Part shown: positions 7,029 through 7,257 of the stretch, one piece after another
How the letters are laid out: the number at the start of each line of letters is the position of its first letter
Numbering within the stretch: the stretch's first letter is position 1
Assembly: GCA_027005175.1 (NCBI GenBank)
Contig: JALTMC010000816.1
Location: 3,037-10,293, forward strand
Length of the DNA: 7,257 bases
Reading direction: 5' to 3'
DNA from: Myxococcales bacterium
GTDB taxonomy: Bacteria; Myxococcota_C; UBA6777
Translations under genes and position numbers: made by a program
The notes under the pieces: model-generated
Seen by the model: only the letters and a program-made list of their open reading frames with translations
Database searches by the model: none
What the model was told of the DNA's origin: nothing

Positions 7029-7257
7029 TCAGGCTTCTAGGCTTGGGGAAGTCCCTGCGCCCGCCATCATCATCGTCGTCCCTTTTTGGGTGAGGGACGA
7101 CGATGATGCTGACGGGCTTGGGACTTCTAACTCTTGTTGTTTTGGTTTCTCAAACAATCTTTCTTTTTCCTCCTTCTTCTCGATGGGATGATTCAAGTAC
7201 ACTTCTTCTGTCATCTCCCACTTCCTACATCCTTTCGACCAACGTTCTGGATGGGCT
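7029..7257 (-). CDS. Transposase C-terminus, IS3-like with rve integrase core (partial)
   Basis: The frame is open from the right edge to a TAG at 7029-7031. It reads AHPERWSKGCRKWEMTEE and then VYLNHP, followed by a Lys/Glu-rich tail. The pattern HPER(W/F)-x-x-G ... V(W/Y)(L/I)N-x-P is the usual extreme C-terminus of rve-type DDE transposases of the IS3 group and relatives. The catalytic DDE residues would be upstream, outside the window. ATG 7214 has AGGAAG 6 bases upstream, but it lies inside the homologous stretch, so it is probably not the true start. The last 30 or so residues (Ser/Pro/Thr-rich, with MMM) are encoded by the long inverted repeat at 7048-7127 and are atypical of the family. 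Confidence 0.6.
   Translation of the reverse strand, partial: AHPERWSKGCRKWEMTEEVYLNHPIEKKEEKERLFEKPKQQELEVPSPSASSSSLTQKGTTMMMAGAGTSPSLEA
7048..7127. repeat. Long imperfect inverted repeat (hairpin)
   Basis: The left arm 7048-7083 and right arm 7093-7127 are separated by a 9-base loop. The inner 16 base pairs are perfect (right arm AGGGACGACGATGATG, 7093-7108). The outer part pairs with a few mismatches and one bulge and ends in a perfect GAAGTCCC/GGGACTTC. No T run follows either arm directly, so a classical intrinsic terminator is not well supported. It may be a stop or attenuation structure at the end of the insertion sequence, or a small repeat inserted there. Confidence 0.85.

Larger units (their letters stand above)
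6983..7257 (-). mobile_element. Terminal part of an insertion sequence (IS3-like/rve type), running off the right edge
   Basis: The segment holds the C-terminal end of a transposase frame, then about 45 non-coding bases. It appears to finish at 6983 with TGTCAAGGTAGTTGTC as read on the + strand, an IS-like end that starts TG and repeats TTGTC/TGTCAA words. The other terminus, its inverted repeat partner and any target duplication lie outside the window, so the exact boundary is an estimate. Confidence 0.45.

Noticed and set aside
7005-7035. tRNA-like T-arm (TTCGAGT on the - strand)
   Set aside because: The flanking bases do not form the five-pair T-stem, and I see no acceptor or anticodon arm at the right distances.
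7029-7214. An independent 61-residue protein starting at ATG 7214
   Set aside because: The frame is open upstream to the window edge and the transposase-like motif HPERW lies before this ATG, so the short form is probably only the end of a longer gene.

Overview
The window looks like a chromosomal segment from a Myxococcota-type (deltaproteobacterial) bacterium with a GC content near 50% by eye. The clues are the protein architectures: a secreted trypsin-fold protease with a long cysteine-rich stalk and a MYXO-CTERM-like CGC motif, and two exported cysteine-rich proteins carrying a MopE-type Asp/Asn-rich motif followed by SBBP beta-propeller repeats. The lineage is an inference; no ribosomal or housekeeping marker is present.

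Layout from left to right. (1) At 3-119 on the + strand is the end of a LysR-type helix-turn-helix, broken by a stop codon and probably a frameshift. It lies antisense to the 3' end of the next gene. (2) At 82-2577 on the - strand is a secreted S1 serine protease with about 70 cysteines in its stalk and a shortened C-terminal sorting tail. (3) An 80-base divergent intergenic region holds a good sigma70-like promoter for the protease gene. (4) At 2658-3269 on the + strand is a DUF1415 protein, read from a TTG codon with a clear Shine-Dalgarno sequence. (5) At 3302-6951 on the - strand are two tandem, paralogous beta-propeller surface proteins separated by 9 bases, almost certainly one operon. 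The first gene (5138-6951) carries a one-base frameshift that separates its signal peptide from its body. (6) From about 6983 to the right edge is the end of an insertion sequence: the C-terminus of an IS3-like (rve/DDE) transposase on the - strand, a long inverted repeat, and a probable element terminus whose last hexamer reads TTGACA toward the propeller operon.

The three exported proteins would work at the cell surface or in the periplasm, as a protease and two propeller-type binding or scaffold proteins; no substrate can be named. The DUF1415 protein is cytoplasmic and of unknown function. Both ends of the window show signs of rearrangement: a regulator remnant joined to the protease 3' end on the left, and a mobile element abutting the operon on the right. 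I see no convincing new defence or metabolic system. The most interesting points are the rearranged protease tail, the frameshifted propeller gene and the possible IS-derived hybrid promoter.
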